The notes: generated by a model not told the origin, from the letters alone. DNA of 64,000 bases from Rhizobium sp. NFR03 (GCF_900111275.1 NZ_FOGR01000003.1:186001-250000), one strand, 5' to 3'. Counted from the first letter of the stretch, positions 42,410-52,372 are shown. Program-made: numbers and translations.

Positions 42410-43193
42410 TATCCGCGACGATTTTGAAAACACCTTCAGCGATCCCGACCCGGTTCGCCGCGCACAGATCCAGATGCTCAAGCCTCTGCCAAAGCGGTTC
42501 TACAAGGATGTCTCGATCGGCCGCAGCGAGGGCGACGGCTTTGCCGTCCTGCTGGACGGGCGCACGGTCAAGACACCCGCCAAGCAGGTGCTGGCGGTAC
42601 CGACCGAAAGCCTGGCCGAGCTTCTGGCAGCGGAATGGGAAGCGCAGGTCGAGAACATCGATCCCGCCACCATGCCCGTCACGCGTCTGGTCAACACCGC
42701 GCTTGATGGCGTGGCGAAGGATATTCGCGGCGTGTTCGATGACATTCTGAACTTTGCCGGCACGGATATGCTGTGTTATCGCGCAGACCAGCCGGAAGGG
42801 CTTGTCGCCCGTCAGCAGGCGCAATGGGATCCTGTTCTCTCCTGGGTTTCGGAAACCTTTGGCGCTCGGTTTATTCTCGCCGAAGGCGTGATTCACCAGC
42901 GTCAGCCGCAAGCGGCTATTTCGGCCTTTGCCGAAGCGTTGCGGGCCTATGCGACACCGCTCGGTCTCTCCGCTCTTCACGCGATGACGACGCTGACCGG
43001 CTCCGCCATCCTGCCACTCGCCATCGCCGAGGGTCGTCTGAGCGTGGTTGAGGCCTGGGCGCTTGCCCATCTGGACGAAGATTGGCAAATCGAACATTGG
43101 GGCACGGATGACGAAGCCTTCCAGCGCCGCGAACTGCGCTGGCGCGACATGCAGGCGGCAAACGCGGTGCTTGATTCGCTCCGAACGACCTGA
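42402..43193 (+). CDS. ATP12 chaperone family protein (F1-ATPase assembly)
   Basis: The 263-residue protein matches the ATP12 family: FYKDVSIGRSEGDGFAVLLDGRTVKTPAK near the N-terminus, broken by L-L-D-G-R, followed by AAEWEAQVENIDPATMPVTRL and ILNFAGTDMLCYRAD. In mitochondria Atp12 binds the F1 alpha subunit during ATP synthase assembly; alphaproteobacterial homologues are presumed to do the same. The gene overlaps the upstream HAD gene by eight bases, ends the plus-strand run and is convergent with the gdx gene only three bases on. Confidence 0.93.
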   Translation: MPDIRDDFENTFSDPDPVRRAQIQMLKPLPKRFYKDVSIGRSEGDGFAVLLDGRTVKTPAKQVLAVPTESLAELLAAEWEAQVENIDPATMPVTRLVNTALDGVAKDIRGVFDDILNFAGTDMLCYRADQPEGLVARQQAQWDPVLSWVSETFGARFILAEGVIHQRQPQAAISAFAEALRAYATPLGLSALHAMTTLTGSAILPLAIAEGRLSVVEAWALAHLDEDWQIEHWGTDDEAFQRRELRWRDMQAANAVLDSLRTT

Positions 43194-43195
43194 GT

Positions 43196-43510
43196 TCAGG
43201 CCGTCAGTTTAAGCCCGGCAATGCCTGCGACGATCAGGCCGATGCAGCCAAGCCGAAGGGCGGTTGCCGGCTCCGCAAACAGAACGATGCCAAGGATGAC
43301 GGTGCCGACCGTTCCGATCCCCGTCCATATCGCATATGCCGTTCCGAGCGGCAGGGTGCGCAAGGCCATCCCGAGCAGCACAATGCTCGCAATCATGGCG
43401 GCAATGGTCAGCATGGTGGGAAGTGGTTTTGAGAAACCTTCGGTATATTTCAGGCCGATAGCCCAACCGATTTCGAAAAGTCCGGCGAGGAAAAGCAGAA
43501 ACCAGGACAT
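43196..43510 (-). CDS. gdx: SMR-family guanidinium exporter (Gdx/SugE)
   Basis: This 104-residue small multidrug resistance protein has four helices; [21 protein letters not shown] contains the essential glutamate (E13), and [20 protein letters not shown] is the family signature. SugE proteins of this type are guanidinium/H+ antiporters (Gdx) rather than general drug pumps. The ATG at 43510 has an AGGAG ribosome site eight bases upstream, and a structure that looks like a guanidine-II riboswitch precedes it, which strongly supports the guanidinium assignment. Confidence 0.93.
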   Translation of the reverse strand: MSWFLLFLAGLFEIGWAIGLKYTEGFSKPLPTMLTIAAMIASIVLLGMALRTLPLGTAYAIWTGIGTVGTVILGIVLFAEPATALRLGCIGLIVAGIAGLKLTA

Positions 43511-43518
43511 GGAGATCA

Positions 43519-43531
43519 CTCCTGCTAGGAG
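43519..43531 (-). promoter_or_regulatory. SD-masking hairpin of gdx (switch expression platform)
   Basis: On the minus strand, CTCCT (43527-43531) pairs with AGGAG (43519-43523), the gdx ribosome site, through a 3-base loop. The first base of its left arm is also the last base of riboswitch hairpin 2, so formation of hairpin 2 competes slightly with the masking hairpin. Confidence 0.55.
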
Positions 43532-43572
43532 CGAGGCCGTCCCCGCGGTGATATGAATTCGCGGTCGTCCGC
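43531..43572 (-). promoter_or_regulatory. Guanidine-II (mini-ykkC) riboswitch candidate upstream of gdx
   Basis: Two short hairpins with ACGR tetraloops lie in the gdx leader on the minus strand. Hairpin 1 is GCGG-ACGA-CCGC (43561-43572), and hairpin 2 is GCGGGG-ACGG-CCTCGC (43531-43546, with one G-T pair), with a 14-base linker. Two ACGR-loop hairpins separated by a short linker are the defining pattern of the mini-ykkC/guanidine-II class, whose usual target is sugE/gdx. Guanidine binding pairs the two loops and exposes the ribosome site. Not checked with a covariance model. Confidence 0.8.
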
Positions 43573-43611
43573 TGCGTCGCTTATGCCACATCGGCTGGCA
43601 TCGCGCAATCG

Positions 43612-44928
43612 TCAGCCAGCTCCGCCTCGCTCCTTGCGCAGCTTGTCCCACCAGTCCAGCCGCTTGCGAATATCACGCTCGAAGCCGCGTTCCGGGGGAT
43701 CGTAGAAGGTCTGCCGGCCCATCTTTTCGGGGAAATAATCCTGCCCGGAGAACGCATCCGGCTCGTCATGATCGTAGCGGTAGCCATCCCCGTAGCCCTC
43801 GCCCTTCATCAGCTTGGTCGGCGCATTCAGAATGTGCTTGGGTGGCAGCAGCGATCCGTTCTGCTTGGCCGCACGCATGGCTGCCTTGTACGCCGTATAG
43901 ACAGCATTCGACTTCGGCGCGGTCGCGAGGTAGACGCAGGCCTGCGCCAGCGCGAGTTCCCCCTCCGGCGAGCCCAGATAGTCGTAGGCGTCCTTGGCCG
44001 CGTTGCAGATCACAAGGGCTTGCGGATCGGCCAGTCCGATATCCTCGACAGCCATGCGAACAAGCCGGCGTCCGAGATAAAGCGGATCCTCCCCCGCATC
44101 GAACATGCGGCAAAGATAATAGAGTGCCGCATCGGGGTCCGATCCTCGGACCGCCTTGTGGAGCGCGGAGATGAGATTGTAGTGGCCGTCCTGTCCCTTG
44201 TCGTAGACCGGCGCCCGGCGCTGGACCACCTCCTGCAGCCCGGCGACGTCGAAGGTCTCTCCTTTGCGCGCGGCACGCCAGACCTCTTCGGCCAGCGTCA
44301 GAGCAGCGCGCCCGTCGCCGTCCGCCATGCGGATGAGGCTTGCCCGCGCATCTTCGTCGAGCGGCAGAGGCTTGCCTTCCGTCGCTTCTGCCCGCCCTAG
44401 AAGCTCTGCCAGGCTCTCCGCGTCATGGGAGCGGAAGGTCAGCACACGCGCGCGCGACAGGAGAGCCGCATTCAGTTCGAAGGATGGATTCTCCGTCGTT
44501 GCGCCGACGAGGATGATCGTACCGTCTTCCATGACCGGCAGAAAGCTATCTTGTTGCGCCCGATTGAACCGGTGGATCTCGTCCACGAAGAGCAACGTCT
44601 GCCGGCCGGACATGCGCCGGGCACGGGCCGTCTCGAAGACCTTCTTGAGATCGGCCACGCCGGAAAAGATCGCCGAGATCTGCTCGAAGGCCAGCCCGGT
44701 CTCGCCCGAAAGGAGCCGCGCCACGGTCGTCTTGCCCGTGCCCGGCGGGCCCCAGAAGATCATGGAGCCAAGAGACCCGGAATCGATCATGCGCCGCAAC
44801 GCGCCGTCTTCTCCCGTCAGGTGCGCCTGCCCGGTCACATCCGCCAGGCTCTGCGGCCGCAGCCGATCCGCAAGCGGTCGCTTCGCCAGCATTCCCTCCG
44901 GCTCATGCGGCGCAAACAGATCGCTCAT
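43612..44928 (-). CDS. rarA: Replication-associated recombination protein RarA (MgsA)
   Basis: RarA is an AAA+ ATPase acting at stalled replication forks with SSB and RecA. The 438-residue protein has Walker [10 protein letters not shown] (60-68), Walker [12 protein letters not shown] (about 112-122), sensor text [18 protein letters not shown], and the C-terminal tetramerisation domain with [17 protein letters not shown] and [11 protein letters not shown]. An N-terminal [14 protein letters not shown] is a normal alphaproteobacterial start. Its ATG overlaps the stop of the upstream degP-like gene by four bases, so the two are translated together. Confidence 0.95.
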   Translation of the reverse strand: MSDLFAPHEPEGMLAKRPLADRLRPQSLADVTGQAHLTGEDGALRRMIDSGSLGSMIFWGPPGTGKTTVARLLSGETGLAFEQISAIFSGVADLKKVFETARARRMSGRQTLLFVDEIHRFNRAQQDSFLPVMEDGTIILVGATTENPSFELNAALLSRARVLTFRSHDAESLAELLGRAEATEGKPLPLDEDARASLIRMADGDGRAALTLAEEVWRAARKGETFDVAGLQEVVQRRAPVYDKGQDGHYNLISALHKAVRGSDPDAALYYLCRMFDAGEDPLYLGRRLVRMAVEDIGLADPQALVICNAAKDAYDYLGSPEGELALAQACVYLATAPKSNAVYTAYKAAMRAAKQNGSLLPPKHILNAPTKLMKGEGYGDGYRYDHDEPDAFSGQDYFPEKMGRQTFYDPPERGFERDIRKRLDWWDKLRKERGGAG

Positions 44929-46430
44929 CGGAAGAACTGGCGGATCCGCTGCCCATCACGCAGGATCTCGACGCGCCAGAATGCGGGATCGCCCGCCGCC
45001 ACCTTGACCAGCGTCTCGGTCTTGTCGATGGGCACGCCATTCACCGCGATGATGACGTCCTTCGGTGCAAAGCCGACACGCGCGGCTGGCGAACCTCGGT
45101 TGATCGCTGTGATCACGACCCCTTCGGACGTTGCCGGCATGCGAAGTTCATCGGCAAGCCGCGGCGACAGATTACCGACGACAGCGCCGGAAAACGGCGT
45201 ACGGCCCTCGATCAGCCTCTCATCGCGCGGAGCCGTTTCCGGCGCCCGTTCGAGCCGCAGCACCACATCGCGAACCTTGCCGTTATCAGCAACGCTCAGC
45301 CGAGCATCCTTGCCGATGCCGACAGTGGTCAGGCGGTAGCCAAGCGCATCGGGATGTTCGACCGGGATACCATTGACGGCAGTGACGACTTCACCAGGAC
45401 GGATGCCGGCCTTCTCGGCCGGGCCACCCTCGATCACGGAACTTACCAGCGCCCCCCGCGCCCGATCGAGCCCGAGGGCGTCGGCGACTTCCGACGTCAC
45501 CGGCTCGAAGCTCGCACCGATGAAGGGACGTACGAAGCTGCCCGTTCCGCCCTTTGCCGACTCGATGAAGACCTTGACGAGATTGGCAGGAATAGCGAAC
45601 CCGACGCCATTCGACCCGCCGCCGCGAGAGAAGATCGCAGTGTTGATGCCGATCAGCTCCCCCTTCATGTCTATCAGGCCACCGCCCGAATTACCCGGAT
45701 TGATCGCGGCATCGGTCTGAATGAAGAAGCCGAAATCGCTGCCCGGAGTGACCTGATTGCGTGCAAGAGCTGACACGATGCCGCTTGTGACCGTCTGGCC
45801 CACGCCAAACGGATTACCGATGGCAAGCACGAGATCTCCGACCTCGACGCTATCCGAATCACCCAGCGGGATCGTCTGAAACGGGACGTTACCCTCGATC
45901 TTGAGGACAGCGAGATCCAGCCGATCGTCTTTCAGCACGACCTTCGATTCGAACTCGCGCCCATCCGCCAGCGCGACCTTGATGTCATCAGCGCCCTCGA
46001 TGACATGGTTGTTCGTGACGACGATGCCATCCGCTCCGACGATCACGCCAGACCCGAGCGACGACTGTTTCTCCGACCGGTTCGGCATCCGCTGGCCGAA
46101 GAACTGCTGGAGGAAAGGATCATCGGCGAGCGGAGAGCGGCTCTCCACAAGCTTTTCCGCATAGACGTTCACCACAGCATTCGCCGTCTGCTTGACGAGC
46201 GGTGAGAACGACATCTGCATGTCCGCCCGGCTCTCGGGGACCGCCTTGGTCGTCCCATCCGGCGCAGTGCTCCTGCTGGCAACGGGTGTCGTCACAGCGC
46301 TCGTCTTCAACTGGTCGACCGTGGGATAGGACACACTGAGATCGGTGGGCGCGACGAAGTGCGCAAGGAACGTGATAATGACGAGGCCGGCAATACCGGA
46401 TAGGACGAGCGACACTGGCGAACGGCGCAT
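44925..46430 (-). CDS. Do-family periplasmic serine protease (DegP/DegQ-like)
   Basis: The 501-residue protein has an N-terminal membrane anchor or signal (VSLVLSGIAGLVIITFLAHF), a trypsin-like domain with the triad His142 (VVTNNHVIEG), Asp172 (DDRLDLAVLK) and Ser248 (INPGNSGGGL), and two PDZ domains (about 305-390 and 410-495). Such proteases degrade or refold misfolded envelope proteins. The unusually long Ser/Thr-rich segment at 30-70 suggests a tether, possibly keeping the enzyme membrane-bound. It overlaps rarA by four bases. Paralogues are common in rhizobia, so the exact gene name is not given. Confidence 0.92.
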   Translation of the reverse strand: MRRSPVSLVLSGIAGLVIITFLAHFVAPTDLSVSYPTVDQLKTSAVTTPVASRSTAPDGTTKAVPESRADMQMSFSPLVKQTANAVVNVYAEKLVESRSPLADDPFLQQFFGQRMPNRSEKQSSLGSGVIVGADGIVVTNNHVIEGADDIKVALADGREFESKVVLKDDRLDLAVLKIEGNVPFQTIPLGDSDSVEVGDLVLAIGNPFGVGQTVTSGIVSALARNQVTPGSDFGFFIQTDAAINPGNSGGGLIDMKGELIGINTAIFSRGGGSNGVGFAIPANLVKVFIESAKGGTGSFVRPFIGASFEPVTSEVADALGLDRARGALVSSVIEGGPAEKAGIRPGEVVTAVNGIPVEHPDALGYRLTTVGIGKDARLSVADNGKVRDVVLRLERAPETAPRDERLIEGRTPFSGAVVGNLSPRLADELRMPATSEGVVITAINRGSPAARVGFAPKDVIIAVNGVPIDKTETLVKVAAGDPAFWRVEILRDGQRIRQFFR

Positions 46431-46665
46431 GGAGAACCCTTGATGAAACGAGGATAGCCAGAAGTTTAGACGATGATCGGCTCATCGCAAAACTCCCGTC
46501 TCTAGTTCTATGGCATTGTCCAAAGGCGAAGCGAACAGGCACCGCCTGGAAATGCACTCTTCGTGAGAAATAGGATGAAGCGCTGCGAAAGCAAAGACAT
46601 CGTCTTCGGCAAAAGCATGGCGCGCACCGTTCTTCCGGCTGTGAGCCGCCGGTAGACCTATACAA

Positions 46666-46697
46666 ACGAAAACAGCCGGACTTTCGCCCGGCTGTTT
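46666..46697 (-). terminator. Terminator at the end of the alpha operon (after rplQ)
   Basis: Perfect 12-bp arms GAAAACAGCCGG and CCGGCTGTTTTC (46686-46697 and 46666-46677) lie 24 bases after the rplQ stop; the T run is within the second arm. It is a strong transcript end for rpsM-rpsK-rpoA-rplQ. Confidence 0.9.
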
Positions 46698-46720
46698 TCA
46701 AACTCACATGCCTGAAAGAA

Positions 46721-47146
46721 TCAGGCTGCTTCGGCGGCGTCCGCTTCAGCTGCAACGCGGGCCTTGTCGGCTGCGCCCTTCGCGTCAACGTCACGATCAA
46801 CGAACTCGATGACAGCGATCGGAGCATTGTCGCCCTGACGGTAGCCAGCCTTCATGATGCGAAGGTAGCCGCCGTTGCGGGTCGCGTAACGGGTTGCGAT
46901 GGCGTCGAAGAGCTTGGCGACGACGGTGACGTCACGGATCTGCGAGATGGCCTGACGACGAGCGTGAAGGTCGCCGCGCTTGCCGAGCGTGACGAGCTTT
47001 TCGACGATCGGGCGGATTTCCTTGGCCTTCGGCAGCGTCGTGATGATCTGCTCGTGCTGGATCAGCGAAGCCGCCATGTTGGCGAACATCGCCTTACGGT
47101 GGCTGGCGGTACGGTTCAGCTTGCGGCCGGCTTTCTGGTGGCGCAT
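46721..47146 (-). CDS. rplQ: 50S ribosomal protein L17
   Basis: L17 binds at the exit side of the 50S subunit. The 141-residue protein starts [20 protein letters not shown] and contains [21 protein letters not shown], both family signatures. Residues after about 118 form an Ala/Asp/Glu-rich tail typical of alphaproteobacteria, longer than the 127 residues of E. coli. It ends the alpha operon (rpsM-rpsK-rpoA-rplQ), lying 136 bases after rpoA, and a strong terminator follows. Confidence 0.98.
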   Translation of the reverse strand: MRHQKAGRKLNRTASHRKAMFANMAASLIQHEQIITTLPKAKEIRPIVEKLVTLGKRGDLHARRQAISQIRDVTVVAKLFDAIATRYATRNGGYLRIMKAGYRQGDNAPIAVIEFVDRDVDAKGAADKARVAAEADAAEAA

Positions 47147-47282
47147 GGCTATTCTCCTTTATGCAGGTGTCGCTCTCTCTGGAGTACCTGCCGTTTCCTG
47201 GCACATACAGGCACCGCGCCGTTTCCGGCCGGGCCTGCTGTTTGACGGGGAAAGGCAGAGTTTGGACCTGCCTTGTCTGTTC

Positions 47283-48293
47283 TTAGTATTGGTCTTCGTA
47301 ACGCTTTGCGAGATCTTCGATGTTCTCAGGCGGCCATGCGGGCACTTCCATGCCGAGATGCAGGCCCATGGAAGCGAGAACTTCCTTGATTTCGTTCAGC
47401 GACTTGCGGCCGAAGTTCGGAGTCCGGAGCATTTCGGCTTCCGTCTTCTGAATGAGGTCGCCGATGTAGACGATGTTGTCGTTCTTCAGGCAGTTTGCCG
47501 AGCGAACGGACAGTTCGAGTTCGTCCACCTTCTTGAGAAGAGCCGGGTTGAACGCGAGTTCGGTAACGGCTTCCTCTTCGGCTTCCTTCTGCGGTTCGTC
47601 GAAGTTAACGAAGACGCCGAGCTGATCCTGGAGAATACGCGCTGCGAAAGCAACGGCATCTTCACCAGTCACGGAACCGTCGGTCTCAATGGTCATCGAC
47701 AGTTTGTCGTAGTCGAGAACTTGGCCTTCACGGGTGTTTTCCACCTTGTAGGACACTTTCTTGACCGGCGAATAAAGGCTGTCGACCGGGATGAGGCCAA
47801 TGGGTGCATCTTCCGAACGGTTGCGATCCGCAGGAACATAGCCCTTGCCGTTGTTGACCGTGAACTCCATGCGGATCTCCGCGCCCTCGTCGAGCGTGCA
47901 GATAACATGGTTCGGGTTCAGGATCTCGATATCGCCGACCGTCTGGATGTCGCCAGCCGTGACAACACCCGGGCCCTGCTTGCGAACGACCATGCGCTTG
48001 GCATCGTCGCCGTCCATCTTGATGGCGATTTCCTTGATGTTCAGAACGATGTCGGTGACATCTTCGCGAACGCCCGGGATCGAGGAGAATTCGTGTAGAA
48101 CGCCGTCGATCTGCACGGCCGTTACGGCAGCCCCGCGGAGCGACGAGAGAAGAACGCGGCGCAGCGCGTTGCCGAGGGTCAGACCGAAGCCACGCTCCAG
48201 CGGTTCCGCGACAAGGCTAACCTTGGTGCGACCGGAAGACGTGAACTCGACCTTGTTCGGCTTGATCAGTTCCTGCCAGTTTTTCTGAATCAT
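47283..48293 (-). CDS. rpoA: DNA-directed RNA polymerase alpha subunit
   Basis: The alpha subunit nucleates polymerase assembly and contacts promoters and activators. The 336-residue protein begins [17 protein letters not shown]; the N-terminal assembly domain contains [18 protein letters not shown], and the C-terminal DNA-binding domain has [19 protein letters not shown] and [16 protein letters not shown]. The ATG at 48293 is the conserved start; in-frame extension upstream is not family sequence. It sits between rpsK and rplQ in the usual order; the 100-base gap to rpsK has no terminator. Confidence 0.99.
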   Translation of the reverse strand: MIQKNWQELIKPNKVEFTSSGRTKVSLVAEPLERGFGLTLGNALRRVLLSSLRGAAVTAVQIDGVLHEFSSIPGVREDVTDIVLNIKEIAIKMDGDDAKRMVVRKQGPGVVTAGDIQTVGDIEILNPNHVICTLDEGAEIRMEFTVNNGKGYVPADRNRSEDAPIGLIPVDSLYSPVKKVSYKVENTREGQVLDYDKLSMTIETDGSVTGEDAVAFAARILQDQLGVFVNFDEPQKEAEEEAVTELAFNPALLKKVDELELSVRSANCLKNDNIVYIGDLIQKTEAEMLRTPNFGRKSLNEIKEVLASMGLHLGMEVPAWPPENIEDLAKRYEDQY

Positions 48294-48393
48294 ATGTTTT
48301 GCCTTCCGTTCGTTGCCACCATCCATTCGTGGCAACGGAGCCCTGAAGCGCCGGCGAGAGCAATCTCCCGCCGGACCTGATGACGAGCGCGTA

Positions 48394-48783
48394 TTAGACG
48401 CGGCGCTTCTTGCGAGGACGGCAACCATTGTGCGGGATCGGCGTCACGTCACGGATGGACGTGATCATGAAGCCGGCTGCCTGCAGTGCGCGCAGAGCCG
48501 ATTCACGACCGGAACCCGGACCGGTGACTTCGACTTCGAGCGTCTTCATGCCGTGTTCCTGCGCCTTCTTGGCAGCATCTTCAGCGGCGATCTGAGCTGC
48601 GAACGGCGTCGACTTGCGCGAGCCCTTGAAGCCCTTCGAGCCGGCCGACGACCATGCAATGGCATTGCCCTGCGCATCGGTAATCGTGATCATCGTGTTG
48701 TTGAAGGACGAGTTCACGTGGGCGACGCCCGTCGAGATATTCTTGCGTTCGCGACGACGTACGCGTGTGGCTTCCTTGGCCAT
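48394..48783 (-). CDS. rpsK: 30S ribosomal protein S11
   Basis: S11 forms part of the 30S platform near the E site. The 129-residue protein has [20 protein letters not shown] at the start of its fold and ends [21 protein letters not shown] broken only by the invariant H-N-G-C motif. An AAAGGG ribosome site precedes the ATG at 48783. It follows rpsM by 233 bases; that gap carries no obvious gene and no strong terminator, so rpsM, rpsK and rpoA are probably one unit. Confidence 0.99.
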   Translation of the reverse strand: MAKEATRVRRRERKNISTGVAHVNSSFNNTMITITDAQGNAIAWSSAGSKGFKGSRKSTPFAAQIAAEDAAKKAQEHGMKTLEVEVTGPGSGRESALRALQAAGFMITSIRDVTPIPHNGCRPRKKRRV

Positions 48784-49016
48784 GTTTACCCTTTCACGGA
48801 TCTCTGCACCGCCGTAATTCCAGCGGCTACACCGGGGAGACTCGCTCCCCACTTTCATCAGCGACGCCGGAACCTTCCAGAGGCTCCCCGGCATCGCGGC
48901 GATATCAACGCTGCCGTATTTCCAGCAGCTCCACCGAATAATGGCCAAGCCATCTCCGACATACCAAAAAGAGGCCGGCGCTTTGCACCAGCCTCCTCAC
49001 CCCCGTCACCGGGAGA

Positions 49017-49385
49017 TTATTTCTTCTTGCCAGCAATCGCCTTTGCCGGGCCCTTGCGGGTGCGGGCATTGGTGTGCGTGCGCTGGCCGCGAACGGGCAG
49101 CGAGCGACGATGACGCAGGCCGCGGTAGCAGCCAAGGTCCATCAGACGCTTGATGTTCATCGACGTCTCGCGACGCAGGTCGCCTTCGACCTGGTATTCG
49201 CGGTCGATGGCCTCGCGGATCTGAAGAACTTCAGCATCCGTCAGCTGATGCACGCGGCGTTCAGCCGGGATACCGACCTTTGCGACGATTTCCTGTGCGA
49301 ATTTCGGTCCGATCCCGTGAATATAGGTCAGCGCGATAACAACGCGCTTTGCCGTCGGGATGTTGACGCCAGCGATACGAGCCAC
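49017..49385 (-). CDS. rpsM: 30S ribosomal protein S13 (GTG start)
   Basis: S13 sits in the 30S head and contacts the P-site tRNA and the inter-subunit bridge. The 122-residue sequence [20 protein letters not shown] then [11 protein letters not shown] and [21 protein letters not shown] is unambiguous. The start codon is GTG at 49385, with an AAGGAGA ribosome site seven bases upstream. A promoter-like site lies 166 bases upstream in the adk-rpsM gap, supporting rpsM as first gene of the alpha operon. Confidence 0.98.
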   Translation of the reverse strand: MARIAGVNIPTAKRVVIALTYIHGIGPKFAQEIVAKVGIPAERRVHQLTDAEVLQIREAIDREYQVEGDLRRETSMNIKRLMDLGCYRGLRHRRSLPVRGQRTHTNARTRKGPAKAIAGKKK

Positions 49386-49550
49386 GTCTGTTCTCCTTGC
49401 TTCCAGTTGCCATCCGGCAATAGGTGCTTCTATGCAGCCTTGAATAGCCGTCAGTTTCAATTCTCGTTCGGAACACGGGACAAATGCCGAGCCCGGACTT
49501 CACGTATGAAATCCGCGCCATTCCCCTGCATGTTGCGAGTTAGGGCGGTC

Positions 49551-49578
49551 TTTAGACGGAATCGGCCGGAAAAGTCAA
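49551..49578 (-). promoter_or_regulatory. Promoter-like site for the alpha operon (rpsM)
   Basis: On the minus strand, -35 TTGACT (49573-49578), a 16-base spacer and -10 TCTAAA (49551-49556) lie in the 242-base gap between adk and rpsM. Both boxes fit rhizobial housekeeping promoters. Confidence 0.65.
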
Positions 49579-49627
49579 CTCCCGGCCAGTCCTTTTCTTA
49601 TCCTACAAGGCTTTGCGCCCGGTATCG

Positions 49628-50224
49628 TCAGGCTTCAGCCGCAGCCGAAGCAAGAATCTCGTTGATCTGTCGCGTAACAGTCTCCACAGGCGCCATTCCG
49701 TCCAGCGTCTTCAGCTGGCCGGTCTTCGCATAATGCTGCGAAAGCGGTGCGGTCTTCTCGCGATATTCGACGAGACGCTTCTTAACCGATTCTGGATTGT
49801 CATCCGAGCGAACTTTGCCACCTGCGGCCAAAGTTTCCGCGACTCGATTCTCGATACGCCGCAAAAGAGCAGCCTCATCGACCTTAAGCTCGATGACGGC
49901 ATCCAGTTTCAGCCCTTTGCTCTCGAGCATGTGCCCCAGCGCTACGGCCTGCGGAACCGTCCGCGGATAGCCATCCAGAATGAAACCGTTGGCACAGTCA
50001 TCCGCATCGATGCGATCCGAGACGATCTCGTTGACAATCTCGTCGGAAACGAGCTGACCGGCGTCCATGACCGCCTTCGCCCGCTTACCGACAGCGCTCT
50101 CCTCCGCGACAGCGGCGCGCAGCATGTCACCGGTCGACAACTGAGGAATGCCGAAGCGCTCCGTCAGAAGCTTGGCCTGTGTCCCCTTACCGGCTCCGGG
50201 CGGTCCTAAAAATATCAGTCTCAT
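49628..50224 (-). CDS. adk: Adenylate kinase (short-lid type)
   Basis: Adk interconverts AMP, ADP and ATP. The 198-residue protein has the P-loop [10 protein letters not shown] (7-16), the AMP-binding [10 protein letters not shown] and [14 protein letters not shown]. The LID is the short form: the text [23 protein letters not shown] replaces the 27-residue zinc or hydrogen-bonded insertion of the E. coli enzyme. It overlaps the secY stop by four bases, so it is translated right after secY, a common arrangement in bacteria that links the kinase with the export channel in the spc region. Confidence 0.98.
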   Translation of the reverse strand: MRLIFLGPPGAGKGTQAKLLTERFGIPQLSTGDMLRAAVAEESAVGKRAKAVMDAGQLVSDEIVNEIVSDRIDADDCANGFILDGYPRTVPQAVALGHMLESKGLKLDAVIELKVDEAALLRRIENRVAETLAAGGKVRSDDNPESVKKRLVEYREKTAPLSQHYAKTGQLKTLDGMAPVETVTRQINEILASAAAEA

Positions 50225-51561
50225 CGGCCCCTCTTCCCTCCACGCAACTTCGACTTCTTGATCAGGCCCTCGTACTGCTGGGCAATCAGATGACCCTGGA
50301 TCTGTGCTACGGTATCAAGCGTCACACTGACAACAATCAAAAGCGACGTACCACCAAGGTAGAACGGCACCCCGGTCTGCGCGATAACAAATTCCGGCAG
50401 AATGCAGACAAAGATCAGGTAAATCGCCCCGATGACGGTAATGCGGGTCAGGACGTAGTCGATGTACTCAGCCGTACGTTCCCCCGGACGAATGCCGAGA
50501 ATGAACCCGCCGTGCTTCTTCAGATTGTCGGCCGTGTCCTTCGGATTGAAGACGATCGCCGTGTAGAAGAAGGCAAAGAACGCGATCATAGCGGCGTAGA
50601 GCACCATGTAGAGCGGCTGGCCATGCGCAAGCGAACCGACGATCGTGGTTGCCCAGCCCGGAAGCGTGGCGCTGTCTGCGAAGCCGGCAAGCGTTGCAGG
50701 CAGCAAGAGTAGCGAAGACGCGAAAATAGCGGGGATAACGCCGGCGGTATTCAACTTCAGCGGCAGGTGCGACGTGTCGCCCTGGAACATGCGGTTGCCG
50801 ACCTGGCGCTTCGGATACTGGATCAGCAGGCGGCGCTGCGCGCGCTCCACGAAGACGATGAGCGCGATGACGCCGACGACCATGATGATGATGCCGAGAA
50901 TCAGCGGCGTTGAGAGTGCACCGGTACGGCCGAGCTCCAGAGTGCCTGCAAGAGCCGTGGGAAGATGCGCCACGATGCCAGCGAAGATGATAAGCGAGAT
51001 GCCGTTGCCGATACCGCGCGAGGTGATCTGCTCGCCGAGCCACATCAGGAACATCGTGCCGCCGAGCAGCGAGATGACCGTTGAGATGCGGAAGAACCAG
51101 CCCGGATCGTTCACGAGGCCACTGCCGCTCTCAAGGCCGACTGCAATACCGTAGGCCTGCAGCAGACCGAGCAGAACCGTGCCGTAACGCGTGTACTGGT
51201 TGATGATCTTGCGGCCCTGCTCGCCTTCCTTCTTCAGCTGCTCCAGAGACGGCACGACGGACGTCATGAGCTGGACAATGATCGAAGCCGAAATATAGGG
51301 CATGATTCCCAAAGCGAAGATCGCCATGCGCGAGACCGCGCCGCCGGAAAACATGTTGAAAAGACCGAGGATGCCGCCGCTCTGCCCCTGAAAAGCCTGG
51401 GCGAACGCATCGGGATTGAGACCCGGAAGCGGGATATAGGTGCCGAGCCGATAGACCAGCAGCGCGCCGAGCGTAAACCAGAGGCGCTTCTTGAGGTCCT
51501 CCGCCTTCGCGAACGTCTTGAAATTGAGATTGGAGGCGAGCTGTTCCGCTGCAGAAGCCAT
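50221..51561 (-). CDS. secY: Preprotein translocase subunit SecY
   Basis: SecY is the central channel of the Sec translocon. The 446-residue protein has ten transmembrane helices; the first begins after [33 protein letters not shown], broken in the family style, and the plug and pore ring residues lie in [22 protein letters not shown]. The ribosome-binding loop text [16 protein letters not shown] is present. The gene is separated from rplO by 315 bases, with a hairpin after rplO and a promoter-like site, so secY-adk may have independent transcription. Confidence 0.98.
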   Translation of the reverse strand: MASAAEQLASNLNFKTFAKAEDLKKRLWFTLGALLVYRLGTYIPLPGLNPDAFAQAFQGQSGGILGLFNMFSGGAVSRMAIFALGIMPYISASIIVQLMTSVVPSLEQLKKEGEQGRKIINQYTRYGTVLLGLLQAYGIAVGLESGSGLVNDPGWFFRISTVISLLGGTMFLMWLGEQITSRGIGNGISLIIFAGIVAHLPTALAGTLELGRTGALSTPLILGIIIMVVGVIALIVFVERAQRRLLIQYPKRQVGNRMFQGDTSHLPLKLNTAGVIPAIFASSLLLLPATLAGFADSATLPGWATTIVGSLAHGQPLYMVLYAAMIAFFAFFYTAIVFNPKDTADNLKKHGGFILGIRPGERTAEYIDYVLTRITVIGAIYLIFVCILPEFVIAQTGVPFYLGGTSLLIVVSVTLDTVAQIQGHLIAQQYEGLIKKSKLRGGKRGR

Positions 51562-51647
51562 GCGATTCTCCGCGTAGCCAGTTCCGAACCCGCGGCGTCA
51601 GACCCGGCCGACTCCGGAAAAGCTTCAATTACGTTTCTGCACGACGT

Positions 51648-51675
51648 CTTAGAACCAAATCGATTGAAAGAGCAA
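51648..51675 (-). promoter_or_regulatory. Possible secY promoter
   Basis: Minus strand: -35 TTGCTC (51670-51675), a 16-base spacer, -10 TCTAAG (51648-51653), about 90 bases before the secY ATG. Each box deviates from consensus by a few bases. Confidence 0.35.
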
Positions 51676-51836
51676 TCATGCGCTTGTCGATATCTTCAGG
51701 CATATCGTCACATCCGCTGGGAATGTCCACCGTTCGCCTCAGAAGATCCGGCATGGAGACGCTGGCCACGCGGCCGACCTCCCCCTGCCCCTCACGTCTC
51801 GCCCGCGCGCACCGCGCGTCCTCCAGACGCAATAAA

Positions 51837-51863
51837 CCGCCCGGTGTGTAGCACCCCGGGCGG
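51837..51863 (-). terminator. Hairpin after rplO (attenuator or weak terminator)
   Basis: Perfect 8-bp GC-rich arms CCGCCCGG (51856-51863) and CCGGGCGG (51837-51844) are followed on the minus strand by TTTATT. The T run is short, so partial termination is more likely than full. Confidence 0.55.
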
Positions 51864-51876
51864 CCTGTCTTCAAGA

Positions 51877-52359
51877 TTATTCGCTGGCAGCGACCGGCTT
51901 GACGGACAGCAGCTTGATGGAGCCGCCAGCCTTCTCGATCTTCTCGATAGCGGACTGCGAGGCGCCGGCGACTTCGATCGTCACCTTCCCCGTCAGCTCG
52001 CCGTCCGAAAGAACGCGAACGCCGTCACGTGCGCGACGGATGATGCCGGCAGCCTTCAGGGCCGCAGCATCGATCGTTGCGGAAGCGTCGAGCTTCTTGG
52101 CGTCGATGGCGGTCTGGATACGGCCGAGCGACACGACAACAAAATCCGAACGGAAGATGTTGTTGAAGCCGCGCTTCGGAAGGCGACGGTAGATGGGCAT
52201 CTGACCGCCTTCAAAGCCATTGATCGCGACGCCGGAACGGGCCTTCTGACCCTTGACACCACGACCTGCCGTCTTGCCGGAGCCGGAGCCGATACCACGG
52301 CCAAGACGCTTGCGCGAATGGGTGGCACCTTCGTTGTCTCTGATTTCATTCAGCTTCAT
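51877..52359 (-). CDS. rplO: 50S ribosomal protein L15
   Basis: L15 is an internal 50S protein needed late in assembly. The 160-residue protein begins [20 protein letters not shown] with the glycine/lysine-rich loop [20 protein letters not shown] that threads through rRNA, followed by [17 protein letters not shown]. The C-terminal 20 residues extend slightly beyond the E. coli form. It is 13 bases downstream of rpmD in the spc group. Confidence 0.98.
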   Translation of the reverse strand: MKLNEIRDNEGATHSRKRLGRGIGSGSGKTAGRGVKGQKARSGVAINGFEGGQMPIYRRLPKRGFNNIFRSDFVVVSLGRIQTAIDAKKLDASATIDAAALKAAGIIRRARDGVRVLSDGELTGKVTIEVAGASQSAIEKIEKAGGSIKLLSVKPVAASE

Positions 52360-52372
52360 GATGGTATCTCCC

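Larger units (their letters stand above)
51562..51876. other. 315-bp rplO-secY spacer
   Basis: This is unusually long for a ribosomal operon. It holds a GC-rich hairpin right after rplO (51837-51863) and a promoter-like site (51648-51675). An 81-codon minus-strand frame (51629-51874) in it lacks a ribosome site and family resemblance and is not called a gene. Confidence 0.5.

Noticed and set aside
51629-51874. An 81-codon minus-strand frame in the rplO-secY spacer
   Set aside because: It contains the hairpin region, has no ribosome site and shows no family pattern; a spacer is more likely.
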